Of a stretch of DNA of 52,644 nt, positions 41,329 through 49,830 are shown one piece after another. Within the stretch, counting starts at the first letter, position 1, and each line of letters begins with the position of its first letter. Location: NCBI RefSeq assembly GCF_022815725.1, contig NZ_JALGRF010000018.1, positions 1 to 52,644 on the forward strand. Reading direction: 5' to 3'. Under the pieces are notes generated by a model. That model was not told the origin of the DNA, searched no databases, and worked only from the letters and a program-made list of their open reading frames with translations. A program made the translations under genes and the position numbers. The stretch comes from Streptomyces sp. APSN-46.1 (lineage in GTDB: Bacteria; Actinomycetota; Actinomycetes; Streptomycetales; Streptomycetaceae).

Positions 41329-42879
41329 TCAGGTGGCGTCGGTGGGTCCTTCGGATCGGATGGTGTAGCCGTAGCCATCGGCTCTTTGAAGGAGGCGGAA
41401 GTGCGTGTGGCGGATGCCTTGGATGAGCCCGTGTGCGGTTCTGATGTTGAAGCTGCCGGTGGCCCGGACGGCGATGCGCCCCGTGTGGGTGCCGGCCTTC
41501 TTGCCGGTGGGGACGATTGCGCGGGCGAGGTCGCCGGTCTGGTAGCCGAAGAACGTCTTCTGCCTGGGCAGACGCAGGCGGGGGAAGCCGTACTTGTCGG
41601 ATCGTGTGCGGGTGTAGGTGCCGCGTCCGGTCGCGGTGACGGCGAGGACACGGGCTGGGGTACGGGTTACGGTGTCGAGTTCGCCGACGCACAGGGCGTC
41701 GAGGGTGTGGGTCTTCGGGGTGCCGGTCCGCTGCCGGTTCCATTTGGTGCGGCCACCCGATGCGGCGCGCACCGAGGGGAAGGCTGCGTCCAGGGCGTGC
41801 CACAGCGCCCTTCGGGTGGCGTTGACGGCTGCGGCGTCACGGAGTGGGGCTTTGGCCTGGGCGAGGATGCGGGCCAACAAGCGCGGCGATTGCTTGAGGA
41901 AGTCCTCGACCGGCTGGTTGGACTTCTTCTCGTTGCAGGGGACGCAGGCGGTGCACAGGTTGGAGATGCGGTTACTGCCGCCGCGTGAGCGGGGGTGGAT
42001 GTGGTCGATGTTGAGGGGGACTCCGGTGGTGCCGCAGTAGGCGCAGGCCCTCCCCCACTTCGCGAGGAGATATTCGCGGACCTCTGTGCCGTGCAGGGTG
42101 CCGTGCTGGTACTCGGCCCCCTCCAGCGGTCCGCCGTTGGACATGGCGTGGGTGTCGAACGCGACCAGCTCCACATGCACCGTACGGACGGGTGCCCAGC
42201 GTGCGAGCCGTGTGGCCCACGACATGGTGGTGTCCACACGGTGACGCAGCGACGGGGAGAGCCAGCCCTTGGGGCGGGTGCGGTTGGAGAAGCGGGGCTC
42301 GCGGTGACGCAGGTTGCGGGTGCGCCTGCCACGCCGGTAGGCGGCACGAGCGGTGAGCTTGTCCCGGATGGCGCCGCCCCGGTGGGTAAGTTCGAACGCG
42401 TACAGGCCTCGGCGCTCGCCGTCCTTCGCGGTGAACACGGCGATGCCGGTGTGTTTGGACCCGGGATCGATCCCGAGTTCCACTCCGTCCACCTGCGACT
42501 GATCCGCGGTGCGGTCTTTCAACCTGATGACGAACGGGGTGTGGCGGGCCACGACGGCCCGGCCGTTCTTGAGGAGCTCGCGGGCCCTGGCGGGGCTGGT
42601 CGGTTGCAGCGGATGGCCGTGCTTGTCCAGGACGAACACGACGGGATGGCCCTCACGGACCCTCTCCCCAACCTCACGGTCGGGGGTGACGCCGTCGATG
42701 CCAGGTGAAGCATCGTCGGTCTCCCCTCGCGCATGTTCCACGCCGGGTACCGCACGAGTACGGTGTTCGAGCCCCGTTTCGTCCCCGATCCGAGGGGTGT
42801 CTGCTGACTCGAATTCCAGAGCAGCCCGCTGAGGAAGCACGGACTGGTGGGTCTTCTCACCTGCGTGGAACGTAGCCAA
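41329..42879 (-). CDS. iscB: IscB RNA-guided nuclease (stand-alone)
   Basis: This 516-residue protein has the IscB layout: PLMP-like segment VFVLDKHGHPLQPTSPARAR (82-100); RuvC-I GIDPGSKHTG with Asp138; Arg-rich bridge helix (182-197); RuvC-II VHVELVAFD with Glu237; HNH domain with two Cys pairs (CAYC; CTACVPC), IDHIHPRSRGG with His293 and Asn307; RuvC-III THTLDALCVG with His391 and Asp394; and the C-terminal target-recognition region. All expected catalytic residues are present. Start is TTG at 42879 after an excellent GGAGGTG site. The first 78 residues precede the known fold and are unusual. No transposase gene is nearby. IscB is a Cas9 ancestor guided by an omega-RNA encoded upstream. Confidence 0.93.
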   Translation of the reverse strand: MATFHAGEKTHQSVLPQRAALEFESADTPRIGDETGLEHRTRAVPGVEHARGETDDASPGIDGVTPDREVGERVREGHPVVFVLDKHGHPLQPTSPARARELLKNGRAVVARHTPFVIRLKDRTADQSQVDGVELGIDPGSKHTGIAVFTAKDGERRGLYAFELTHRGGAIRDKLTARAAYRRGRRTRNLRHREPRFSNRTRPKGWLSPSLRHRVDTTMSWATRLARWAPVRTVHVELVAFDTHAMSNGGPLEGAEYQHGTLHGTEVREYLLAKWGRACAYCGTTGVPLNIDHIHPRSRGGSNRISNLCTACVPCNEKKSNQPVEDFLKQSPRLLARILAQAKAPLRDAAAVNATRRALWHALDAAFPSVRAASGGRTKWNRQRTGTPKTHTLDALCVGELDTVTRTPARVLAVTATGRGTYTRTRSDKYGFPRLRLPRQKTFFGYQTGDLARAIVPTGKKAGTHTGRIAVRATGSFNIRTAHGLIQGIRHTHFRLLQRADGYGYTIRSEGPTDAT

Positions 42880-43085
42880 CTTCGTTCACCTCCACCTACA
42901 CGCTGGCTGGTGCTGGTAACGGCGGCCCTCAACCAGAGCAGCTGACAGCCCCCTCCTTCGTGAGGGGGATCCCGATACCCGGTTCTTCTTGACGCAAAGG
43001 AGCCCCGCGCCCCCTTGTGGGAGTGGACCGAGTCTTTCGGACCTCGTCCACGTCTACGGGGCAAACCTGGAACAGAGGCCACAGA
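42880..43085 (-). ncRNA. Candidate omega-RNA for IscB
   Basis: IscB omega-RNAs are encoded directly upstream of the nuclease gene. This 200-nt stretch has no gene and folds well: GTGGA/TCCAC plus CGAG/CTCG at 43023-43051, and a 7-bp CCCCCTC/GAGGGGG stem at 42949-42968. It ends with the GGAGGTG ribosome site for iscB. The guide would be at the 5' end, near or beyond 43085, but the boundary cannot be fixed here. The pepA promoter must share the rest of the gap to 43270; TAGGCT at 43160-43165 is a possible -10 for it. Confidence 0.55.
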
Positions 43086-43270
43086 TGGGTGAACCTGATC
43101 ACCACGTGATCGAACAACTTGCCAAACCTTCGACAGGCGTACGGGTGAGCGGCTACGCGTAGGCTCATTTCCGGCGGCCGTCGGGCCCGAATACGATCGC
43201 TTCGCGCGGCCGGCGACCCTGACGCGACCGACGCGCCCACCAACACAAACGGAAGCGAGACTTCACCACC

Positions 43271-44809
43271 GTGACTGCTCTGACTCTCAGCACTGCCGGC
43301 GCGGCGACGCTGCGCGCCGACGCCCTCGTGGTCGGCGTGGCGAAGGGCCCCAAGGGCCCCGTGGCCGCCGCCGGAGCCGAGGCCGTGGACAAGGCGTACG
43401 ACGGAAAGCTCGCCGCCGTGCTCGAAGCGCTCGGTGCCTCGGGCGCCGAAGGCGAGATCACCAAGCTGCCCGCTCCGGCCGGCCTCAAGGTCCCCGTCGT
43501 GCTGGCGGTCGGGCTGGGCTCCGTACCGGAGAAGGACGAGTCCTACGACGAGGAGGCGCTGCGCCGCGCCGCCGGCGCCGCCGCCCGCGCGCTGCACGGC
43601 ACCAAGAAGGCCGCCTTCGCCCTCCCCCTCGACGACGCCTCCGCCGTCACCGCCGTCGCCGAGGGCGCGCTGCTGGGCGCGTACGCCTTCACCGCCTACC
43701 AGGGCGGCGAGAAGAAGGCCGGCAACGGCGACAAGAACGGCGGCCCGAAGCAGCCGCTCGCCGAGGTGGCCCTGCTCGGCGCGAAGCCGCGCGACAAGGA
43801 GCACAAGGCCGCGGCCGAGCGCGCCACGGTCGTCGCGACCGAGGTCAACATCGCCCGCGACCTCGTCAACACCCCGCCGAACGACCTCACGCCCGAGTCC
43901 TTCGCCGCCGTCGCCTCCGCGACCGGCAAGGAGAACGGCGTCAAGGTCCAGGTCCTGGACGAGAAGGCTCTGCTCAAGGGCGGCTTCGGCGGCATCATGG
44001 GCGTCGGCAAGGGCTCCGAGAACCTGCCGCGCCTGGTGAAGCTCTCCTACACCCACCCCAAGGCGGAGAAGACCCTCGCCTTCGTCGGCAAGGGCATCAC
44101 CTACGACTCGGGCGGCATCTCCCTGAAGCCGGCCGGCCACAACGAGACGATGAAGTGCGACATGGCCGGCGCCGCCGCCGTGTTCTCCGCCGTCGTCGCG
44201 ATCGCCAAGCTGGGCCTCCGGGTCAACGTCACCGGCTGGCTCGCGCTCGCCGAGAACATGCCGTCCGGCTCCGCGACCCGTCCCGGTGACGTGCTGCGCA
44301 TGTACAGCGGCAAGACCGTCGAGGTCCTCAACACGGACGCCGAGGGCCGCCTGGTCCTCGGTGACGCGCTGACCCGGGCCTCCGAGGACAACCCGGACGC
44401 GATCGTCGACGTCGCCACCCTGACCGGCGCCATGGTCATGGCCCTGGGCAACCGGACCTTCGGCATCATGTCGAACGACGACGCCTTCCGCACCGCGATC
44501 CACGAGATCGCCGAGGAGGTCGGCGAGGCCTCCTGGCCGATGCCGCTCCCCGAGGACCTGCGCAAGGGCATGGACTCCCCCACCGCCGACATCGCCAACA
44601 TGGGCGAGCGCATGGGCGGCGGCCTGGTGGCCGGCCTCTTCCTGCGGGAATTCGTCGGCGAGGGCATCACCTGGGCCCACCTGGACATCGCGGGCCCGGC
44701 CTTCCACGAGGGCTCCCCGTTCGGCTACACCCCCAAGGGCGGCACCGGCTCGGCCGTGCGCACCCTGGTGCGGCTGGCCGAGCGTACGGCCACGGGCGAC
44801 CTGGGCTGA
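43271..44809 (+). CDS. pepA: Leucyl aminopeptidase (M17)
   Basis: A 512-residue cytosolic aminopeptidase. The M17 signature NTDAEGRLVLGDAL is intact, with FVGKGITYDSGGISLKPAGH (metal Lys and Asp) and MKCDMAGAAAV. The N-terminal half is the typical regulatory domain. GTG at 43271 is the start. It is a single gene ended by the hairpin at 44864-44891. Confidence 0.96.
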   Translation: MTALTLSTAGAATLRADALVVGVAKGPKGPVAAAGAEAVDKAYDGKLAAVLEALGASGAEGEITKLPAPAGLKVPVVLAVGLGSVPEKDESYDEEALRRAAGAAARALHGTKKAAFALPLDDASAVTAVAEGALLGAYAFTAYQGGEKKAGNGDKNGGPKQPLAEVALLGAKPRDKEHKAAAERATVVATEVNIARDLVNTPPNDLTPESFAAVASATGKENGVKVQVLDEKALLKGGFGGIMGVGKGSENLPRLVKLSYTHPKAEKTLAFVGKGITYDSGGISLKPAGHNETMKCDMAGAAAVFSAVVAIAKLGLRVNVTGWLALAENMPSGSATRPGDVLRMYSGKTVEVLNTDAEGRLVLGDALTRASEDNPDAIVDVATLTGAMVMALGNRTFGIMSNDDAFRTAIHEIAEEVGEASWPMPLPEDLRKGMDSPTADIANMGERMGGGLVAGLFLREFVGEGITWAHLDIAGPAFHEGSPFGYTPKGGTGSAVRTLVRLAERTATGDLG

Positions 44810-44820
44810 CGTAGTACCGA

Positions 44821-44850
44821 GTGACGTGCGCGTGTGTGACGTGCGCGTGT
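44821..44850. repeat. Perfect 15-bp tandem repeat after pepA
   Basis: GTGACGTGCGCGTGT occurs twice in tandem, followed by a partial third copy (GAGACGTGAC). Confidence 0.85.
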
Positions 44851-44863
44851 GAGACGTGACGCA

Positions 44864-44891
44864 CCCCGGGACCTTGATCGAGGTCCCGGGG
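44864..44891 (+). terminator. Terminator after pepA
   Basis: CCCCGGGACCT / AGGTCCCGGGG, an 11-bp perfect stem with a TGATCG loop. The remaining 230 nt up to lpd hold no gene; they are the lpd leader with no riboswitch I recognise. Confidence 0.8.
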
Positions 44892-45125
44892 TACGTTTCA
44901 CTCACAACGAAATCCGTACGTTTCTACGCAGCGGTAACCCTTACTTCGGGCAGAACGACCTGTCACAGTCCGGGCCCGGCGTCCCGCGTTCCCCCGACAA
45001 ATGCGAAGATGGGTTCTCGGCAGGACAGGGCCCCCACCACAGGGCCGAAGAAACAAGCGGCCGATACCAGCCGCCGCCCGGTCACAGAGGACCGGTGCCC
45101 GGCGCACATGCATGGAGGACGTGAC

Positions 45126-46514
45126 GTGGCGAACGACGCCAGCACCGTTTTCGACCTAGTGATCCTCGGCGGTGGCAGTGGCGGTTACGCCGCGGCGCTG
45201 CGCGCATCCCAGCTGGGTCTGGACGTTGCCCTGATCGAGAAGAACAAGCTCGGCGGCACCTGCCTGCACAACGGCTGCATCCCCACGAAGGCTCTGCTGC
45301 ACGCGGGTGAGATCGCGGACCAGGCGCGCGAAGCCGCCCAGTTCGGTGTCAAGGCCTCCTTCGAGGGCATCGACATCGCAGGTGTCCACAAGTACAAGGA
45401 CGAGATCATCTCGGGCCTGTACAAGGGCCTGCAGGGCCTGGTCGCCTCCCGCAAGGTGACCTACATCGAGGGTGAGGGCCGCCTTTCCTCGCCGACCTCC
45501 GTCGACGTGAACGGCCGGCGCATCCAGGGCCGCCACATCCTGCTGGCGACCGGCTCCGTGCCGAAGTCGCTGCCGGGCCTGAACATCGACGGCAACCGCA
45601 TCATCTCCTCGGACCACGCGCTGGTCCTGGACCGCGTCCCCGAGTCGGCCATCGTCCTGGGCGGCGGCGTCATCGGCGTCGAGTTCGCCTCGGCGTGGAA
45701 GTCCTTCGGCTCCGACATCACCGTGATCGAGGGCCTCAAGCACCTCGTCCCGGTCGAGGACGAGAACAGCTCCAAGCTGCTGGAGCGCGCGTTCCGCAAG
45801 CGCGGCATCAAGTTCAACCTCGGCACCTTCTTCGACAAGGCCGAGTACACCGAGACCGGCGTGCGCGTCACGCTGGCCGACGGCAAGACCTTCGAGGCCG
45901 AGGTGCTGCTGGTCGCCGTCGGCCGCGGCCCGGTCTCGCAGGGCCTGGGCTACGAGGAGCAGGGCGTCGCGATGGACCGCGGCTACGTCCTGGTCGACGA
46001 GTACATGCAGACCAACGTGCCGACCATCTCGGCCGTCGGTGACCTCGTCCCGACCCTCCAGCTCGCGCACGTCGGCTTCGCCGAGGGCATCCTGGTGGCG
46101 GAGCGTCTGGCCGGTCTGAAGACCGTTCCGATCGACTACGACGGTGTCCCGCGCGTCACGTACTGCCACCCCGAGGTCGCCTCGGTCGGCATCACCGAGG
46201 CCAAGGCCAAGGAGATCTACGGCGCGGACAAGGTCGTGGCCCTGAAGTACAACCTGGCGGGCAACGGCAAGAGCAAGATCCTGAAGACCGCGGGCGAGAT
46301 CAAGCTCGTCCAGGTCAAGGACGGTGCCGTGGTCGGCGTCCACATGGTCGGTGACCGGATGGGCGAGCAGGTCGGCGAGGCCCAGCTGATCTACAACTGG
46401 GAAGCTCTGCCGGCCGAGGTCGCGCAGCTCATCCACGCGCACCCGACGCAGAACGAGGCGATGGGCGAGGCCCACCTGGCCCTCGCCGGCAAGCCGCTGC
46501 ACGCACACGACTAA
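45126..46514 (+). CDS. lpd: Dihydrolipoamide dehydrogenase (E3)
   Basis: This 462-residue FAD enzyme reoxidises lipoyl groups of the 2-oxoacid dehydrogenase complexes. It has the FAD fold LVILGGGSGGYAAALRA, the redox disulfide GGTCLHNGCIPTKALL, the NAD site LGGGVIGVEFASAW, and the C-terminal HAHPTQNEA with the His-Glu pair. GTG at 45126 has GGAGG seven nt upstream. sucB follows 53 nt later, so they form an operon. Confidence 0.97.
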   Translation: MANDASTVFDLVILGGGSGGYAAALRASQLGLDVALIEKNKLGGTCLHNGCIPTKALLHAGEIADQAREAAQFGVKASFEGIDIAGVHKYKDEIISGLYKGLQGLVASRKVTYIEGEGRLSSPTSVDVNGRRIQGRHILLATGSVPKSLPGLNIDGNRIISSDHALVLDRVPESAIVLGGGVIGVEFASAWKSFGSDITVIEGLKHLVPVEDENSSKLLERAFRKRGIKFNLGTFFDKAEYTETGVRVTLADGKTFEAEVLLVAVGRGPVSQGLGYEEQGVAMDRGYVLVDEYMQTNVPTISAVGDLVPTLQLAHVGFAEGILVAERLAGLKTVPIDYDGVPRVTYCHPEVASVGITEAKAKEIYGADKVVALKYNLAGNGKSKILKTAGEIKLVQVKDGAVVGVHMVGDRMGEQVGEAQLIYNWEALPAEVAQLIHAHPTQNEAMGEAHLALAGKPLHAHD

Positions 46515-46567
46515 TCGTCACGGGCGCGACGACCACTTCCGCACTTTCGTAAGGAGCAACTGAAACC

Positions 46568-48331
46568 ATGCCGGTTTCCGTAACCCTTCCGGCGCTCGGG
46601 GAGAGCGTCACTGAGGGCACTGTCACCCGTTGGCTGAAGGCCGAGGGCGAGCGCGTCGAGGCCGACGAGCCGCTGCTCGAGGTCTCGACCGACAAGGTCG
46701 ACACCGAGATCCCCTCCCCCGTCGCCGGCATCCTGGCCTCCATCAAGGTCGCCGAGGACGAGACCGTCGAGGTCGGCGCCGAGCTGGCCGTCATCGACGA
46801 CGGCTCGGGCGCGGCCGCCGAGGCCGCCGCTCCGGCCGCTGCCGAGGCTCCCGCCGCTCCGGCTCCGGTCGCCGAGGCCCCGGCCGCTCCGGCTCCGGCC
46901 CCGGTCGCCGAGGCTCCCGCAGCGGCTGCGGCCCCTGCCGCCGCCGGTACGGACGTCGTTCTCCCCGCCCTGGGCGAGAGCGTCACCGAGGGCACCGTCA
47001 CCCGCTGGCTGAAGCAGGTCGGCGAGACCGTCGAGGCCGACGAGCCGCTGCTCGAGGTCTCCACGGACAAGGTCGACACCGAGATCCCGGCGCCGGTCTC
47101 CGGCACGCTGCTGGAGATCCTGGTCGGCGAGGACGAGGCCGCCGAGGTCGGCGCCCGTCTGGCCGTCATCGGCGTCGCGGGTGCCGCTCCGGCGGCTGCC
47201 CCGGCTCCGGCTGCAGCCCCGGCCCCGGCCGCCGCCCCGGCCCCGGTTGCCGCCCCGGCCGCCCCGGCTCCGGTCGCTGCCGCTCCGGCCCCCGTGGCCG
47301 CGCCGGCTCCGGTTGCCGCTCCGGCTCCGGTCGCTCCGGCTCCGGTTGCCGCTCCGGTCACCCCCGCCCCTGCCGTCCCCGCTCCCGCCGCCCCGGTCTC
47401 CGCCGGTGACGAGGGCGCGTACGTGACCCCGCTGGTGCGCAAGCTCGCCTCGGAGTCCGGCGTCAACCTGTCCCAGGTCTCGGGCACCGGCGTCGGTGGC
47501 CGTATCCGCAAGCAGGACGTTCTGGCCGCCGCCGAGGCCGCCAAGGCCGCCGCCGCGGCTCCGGCCGCCGCCCCGGTCGCCAAGGCCCCGGCTGCCGCCG
47601 AGGTCTCGGAGCTCCGTGGCCAGACGGTCAAGATGACCCGCATGCGCAAGGTCATCGGCGACAACATGATGAAGGCCCTGCACTCGCAGGCTCAGCTCAG
47701 CTCCGTGGTCGAGGTGGACATCACCAAGATCATGAAGCTGCGCGAGAAGGCCAAGGCCTCCTTCCTTGCCCGTGAGGGCGTCAAGCTCTCGCCGATGCCG
47801 TTCTTCGTCAAGGCCGCTGCCCAGGCGCTGAAGGCCCACGCGGTCGTCAACGCCCGGATCAACGAGGACGAGGGCACCATCACCTACTTCGACTCGGAGA
47901 ACATCGGCATCGCCGTGGACTCCGAGAAGGGCCTGATGACCCCGGTCATCAAGGGTGCCGGTGACCTCAACCTGGCGGGCATCTCCAAGGCGACCGCCGA
48001 CCTGGCCGCCAAGGTCCGCGGCAACAAGATCACGCCGGACGAGCTGTCGGGCGCGACCTTCACCATCAGCAACACCGGCTCGCGCGGTGCGCTGTTCGAC
48101 ACGGTCATCGTGCCCCCGAACCAGGTCGCCATCCTGGGCATCGGTGCCACGGTGAAGCGCCCGGTGGTCATCGAGACCGCCGAGGGCACGAACATCGGCA
48201 TCCGCGACATGACGTACCTGACCCTGTCCTACGACCACCGCCTGGTGGACGGCGCGGACGCGGCCCGGTACCTCTCGGCCGTCAAGGCCATCCTGGAGGC
48301 CGGCGAGTTCGAGGTCGAGCTCGGCCTGTAA
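46568..48331 (+). CDS. sucB: 2-oxoacid dehydrogenase E2 (dihydrolipoamide acyltransferase, sucB type)
   Basis: A 587-residue E2 with two lipoyl domains (about 3-77 and 133-208; lipoyl Lys in STDKVDTEIP in both), each followed by a long Ala-Pro linker. The E3-binding domain is at about 280-315 (YVTPLVRKLASESGVNLSQ). The catalytic domain holds the SYDHRLVDGADAARYL active site. The two lipoyl segments are nearly identical, pointing to internal duplication. In actinobacteria this E2 can serve mixed pyruvate/oxoglutarate complexes. It is co-transcribed with lpd. Confidence 0.95.
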   Translation: MPVSVTLPALGESVTEGTVTRWLKAEGERVEADEPLLEVSTDKVDTEIPSPVAGILASIKVAEDETVEVGAELAVIDDGSGAAAEAAAPAAAEAPAAPAPVAEAPAAPAPAPVAEAPAAAAAPAAAGTDVVLPALGESVTEGTVTRWLKQVGETVEADEPLLEVSTDKVDTEIPAPVSGTLLEILVGEDEAAEVGARLAVIGVAGAAPAAAPAPAAAPAPAAAPAPVAAPAAPAPVAAAPAPVAAPAPVAAPAPVAPAPVAAPVTPAPAVPAPAAPVSAGDEGAYVTPLVRKLASESGVNLSQVSGTGVGGRIRKQDVLAAAEAAKAAAAAPAAAPVAKAPAAAEVSELRGQTVKMTRMRKVIGDNMMKALHSQAQLSSVVEVDITKIMKLREKAKASFLAREGVKLSPMPFFVKAAAQALKAHAVVNARINEDEGTITYFDSENIGIAVDSEKGLMTPVIKGAGDLNLAGISKATADLAAKVRGNKITPDELSGATFTISNTGSRGALFDTVIVPPNQVAILGIGATVKRPVVIETAEGTNIGIRDMTYLTLSYDHRLVDGADAARYLSAVKAILEAGEFEVELGL

Positions 48332-48353
48332 GGCTCCCCGCTTCAGCAGCGAA

Positions 48354-48392
48354 CGGCGCCCTTGTCCGGAACCCCTCCGGACAAGGGCGCCG
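48354..48392 (+). terminator. Terminator after lpd-sucB
   Basis: A perfect 17-bp stem (left arm CGGCGCCCTTGTCCGGA) with a 5-nt loop; it isolates the next operon. Confidence 0.85.
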
Positions 48393-48438
48393 TCGTCTTA
48401 CCCTTGCCGGTCCAGGGATGACCAGCGGGGGGGCTTGC

Positions 48439-49830
48439 ATGTCGCGTGCACGGGTGATCGATCTTGTCGTGGTGCTGCCGGGCATCATGGGCAGCCGGCT
48501 GGCGGACGCCGACGGCAAACCGGTCTGGGACCTGTCGGGCAGCGCCCTGTGGCGGGGCCTGCGCACCTTCGGCGGCGTGGTGAAGGGGCTGCGGCTCCCG
48601 AAGGACATCGGCGACGACCACCCCGGCGACGGTGTCGTGCCCACGGGCCTGATGCCGGACGTGCACGCGATCCCGGGCATCTGGCAGCCGGTCGACGGCT
48701 ACACGGACCTGCTGGGCTGGCTGGAACGCACCTTCACCGTCGCCCGCGGCGAGAACCTCCTCCCCTTCCCGTACGACTGGCGCCTGTCCTGCCGCTACAA
48801 CGCGGAGCGGCTGCGCGACACCCTCGCGCGCGAGCTGCCGCGCTGGCAGGCCTCCGCACCCGAGCGCCGCGAAGCCCGGGTCGTCCTCATCTGCCACTCC
48901 ATGGGCGGCCTGATCGCCCGCCACTACGTGGAATGCCTCGGCGGCCACGAGGTCACCCGCCGCCTGATCACCCTGGGCACCCCGCACCGCGGCTCGCTGG
49001 ACGCCCTCGGGCACCTGGTGAACGGCCTGCGCAAGGGCTGGGGCCGCCTCGGCGTCGACCTCAGCGCCTTCGCGCGCAGCCTCCCCTCCTTGCACCAGCT
49101 GACCCCGGACTACACGTGCGTTGCGGGCCCGGGCGGCCTCGCGTACGCCCGCGACCTCCCGGGCCTGCCGGGAATCGACCCGTGGCTCCTGAAGGACGCG
49201 GCCGCCTTCCACGCGAACCTGCGCCGGGCGGCCCCCGCGGCCCCGCTGCACGCCATCACCGGCATCCGCCAGCCGACGCTGACGACGGCGGAGTACGCGG
49301 ACGACGTCCTCACCCCCCTCTGGCTGATCGACGGCATCGACGAACGCGGCGACGGTACGGTCCCCCGCCTCTCGGCCCGCCCCACGAACGCCGACAACAC
49401 GGACTACGCGGTGCCGGAATCCCACACCCCATGCGAGCAGCACGGCGCCCTCCAGAACAACCGGGGCGTACGGGACGCCCTGTGCGGCCTCCTGGGCCAC
49501 GCCCGCCCGTTCCACCGCGGCGACGAGGACGCCACCGTCCCCCTGAGCGTCCTGGCCCCTTCCTTCCTGGCCCCGGGCGACCCCTACGAGGTCGCGGTCA
49601 CGATCCCGCCGGAGACCCCGGACCACGACGCCCTCCACCTCACGGCGGAACTCCGCCCGACGGACGGCGCCAAGCCCCTGTCCCGCACGATCCGCCCCCT
49701 GGGCGAGGGCCGCTACACCGCCACCTTCCCGGCCCCGGAACCGGGCGCGTACCGCCTGGCGGTACGGGTGAGCCACCGCACGGAGACGACGGTGACGGCG
49801 CTGACCCTGGTGGGAGGCTCCGGTGAGTGA
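48439..49830 (+). CDS. LCAT-like lipase/acyltransferase
   Basis: A 463-residue alpha/beta hydrolase of the lecithin:cholesterol acyltransferase type. VVLPGIMGSRL forms the oxyanion-hole loop (11-21). Ser154 is the nucleophile in ICHSMGGLIA; Asp in GDGTVP and His in CEQHGAL complete a triad. The C-terminal 90 residues look like a beta-sandwich. There is no signal peptide, so it acts inside the cell, unlike secreted lipases. The ATG at 48439 follows a G-run site. The next gene overlaps it by 8 nt. That link suggests a membrane-lipid-attacking effector controlled by the caspase-STAND partner (inference). Confidence 0.82.
   Translation: MSRARVIDLVVVLPGIMGSRLADADGKPVWDLSGSALWRGLRTFGGVVKGLRLPKDIGDDHPGDGVVPTGLMPDVHAIPGIWQPVDGYTDLLGWLERTFTVARGENLLPFPYDWRLSCRYNAERLRDTLARELPRWQASAPERREARVVLICHSMGGLIARHYVECLGGHEVTRRLITLGTPHRGSLDALGHLVNGLRKGWGRLGVDLSAFARSLPSLHQLTPDYTCVAGPGGLAYARDLPGLPGIDPWLLKDAAAFHANLRRAAPAAPLHAITGIRQPTLTTAEYADDVLTPLWLIDGIDERGDGTVPRLSARPTNADNTDYAVPESHTPCEQHGALQNNRGVRDALCGLLGHARPFHRGDEDATVPLSVLAPSFLAPGDPYEVAVTIPPETPDHDALHLTAELRPTDGAKPLSRTIRPLGEGRYTATFPAPEPGAYRLAVRVSHRTETTVTALTLVGGSGE

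Noticed and set aside
41329..42879. Reading the nuclease as TnpB or Cas9
   Set aside because: An HNH domain is inserted between RuvC-II and RuvC-III and there is a PLMP-type N-terminal segment, which excludes TnpB; the size and absence of REC lobes exclude Cas9.
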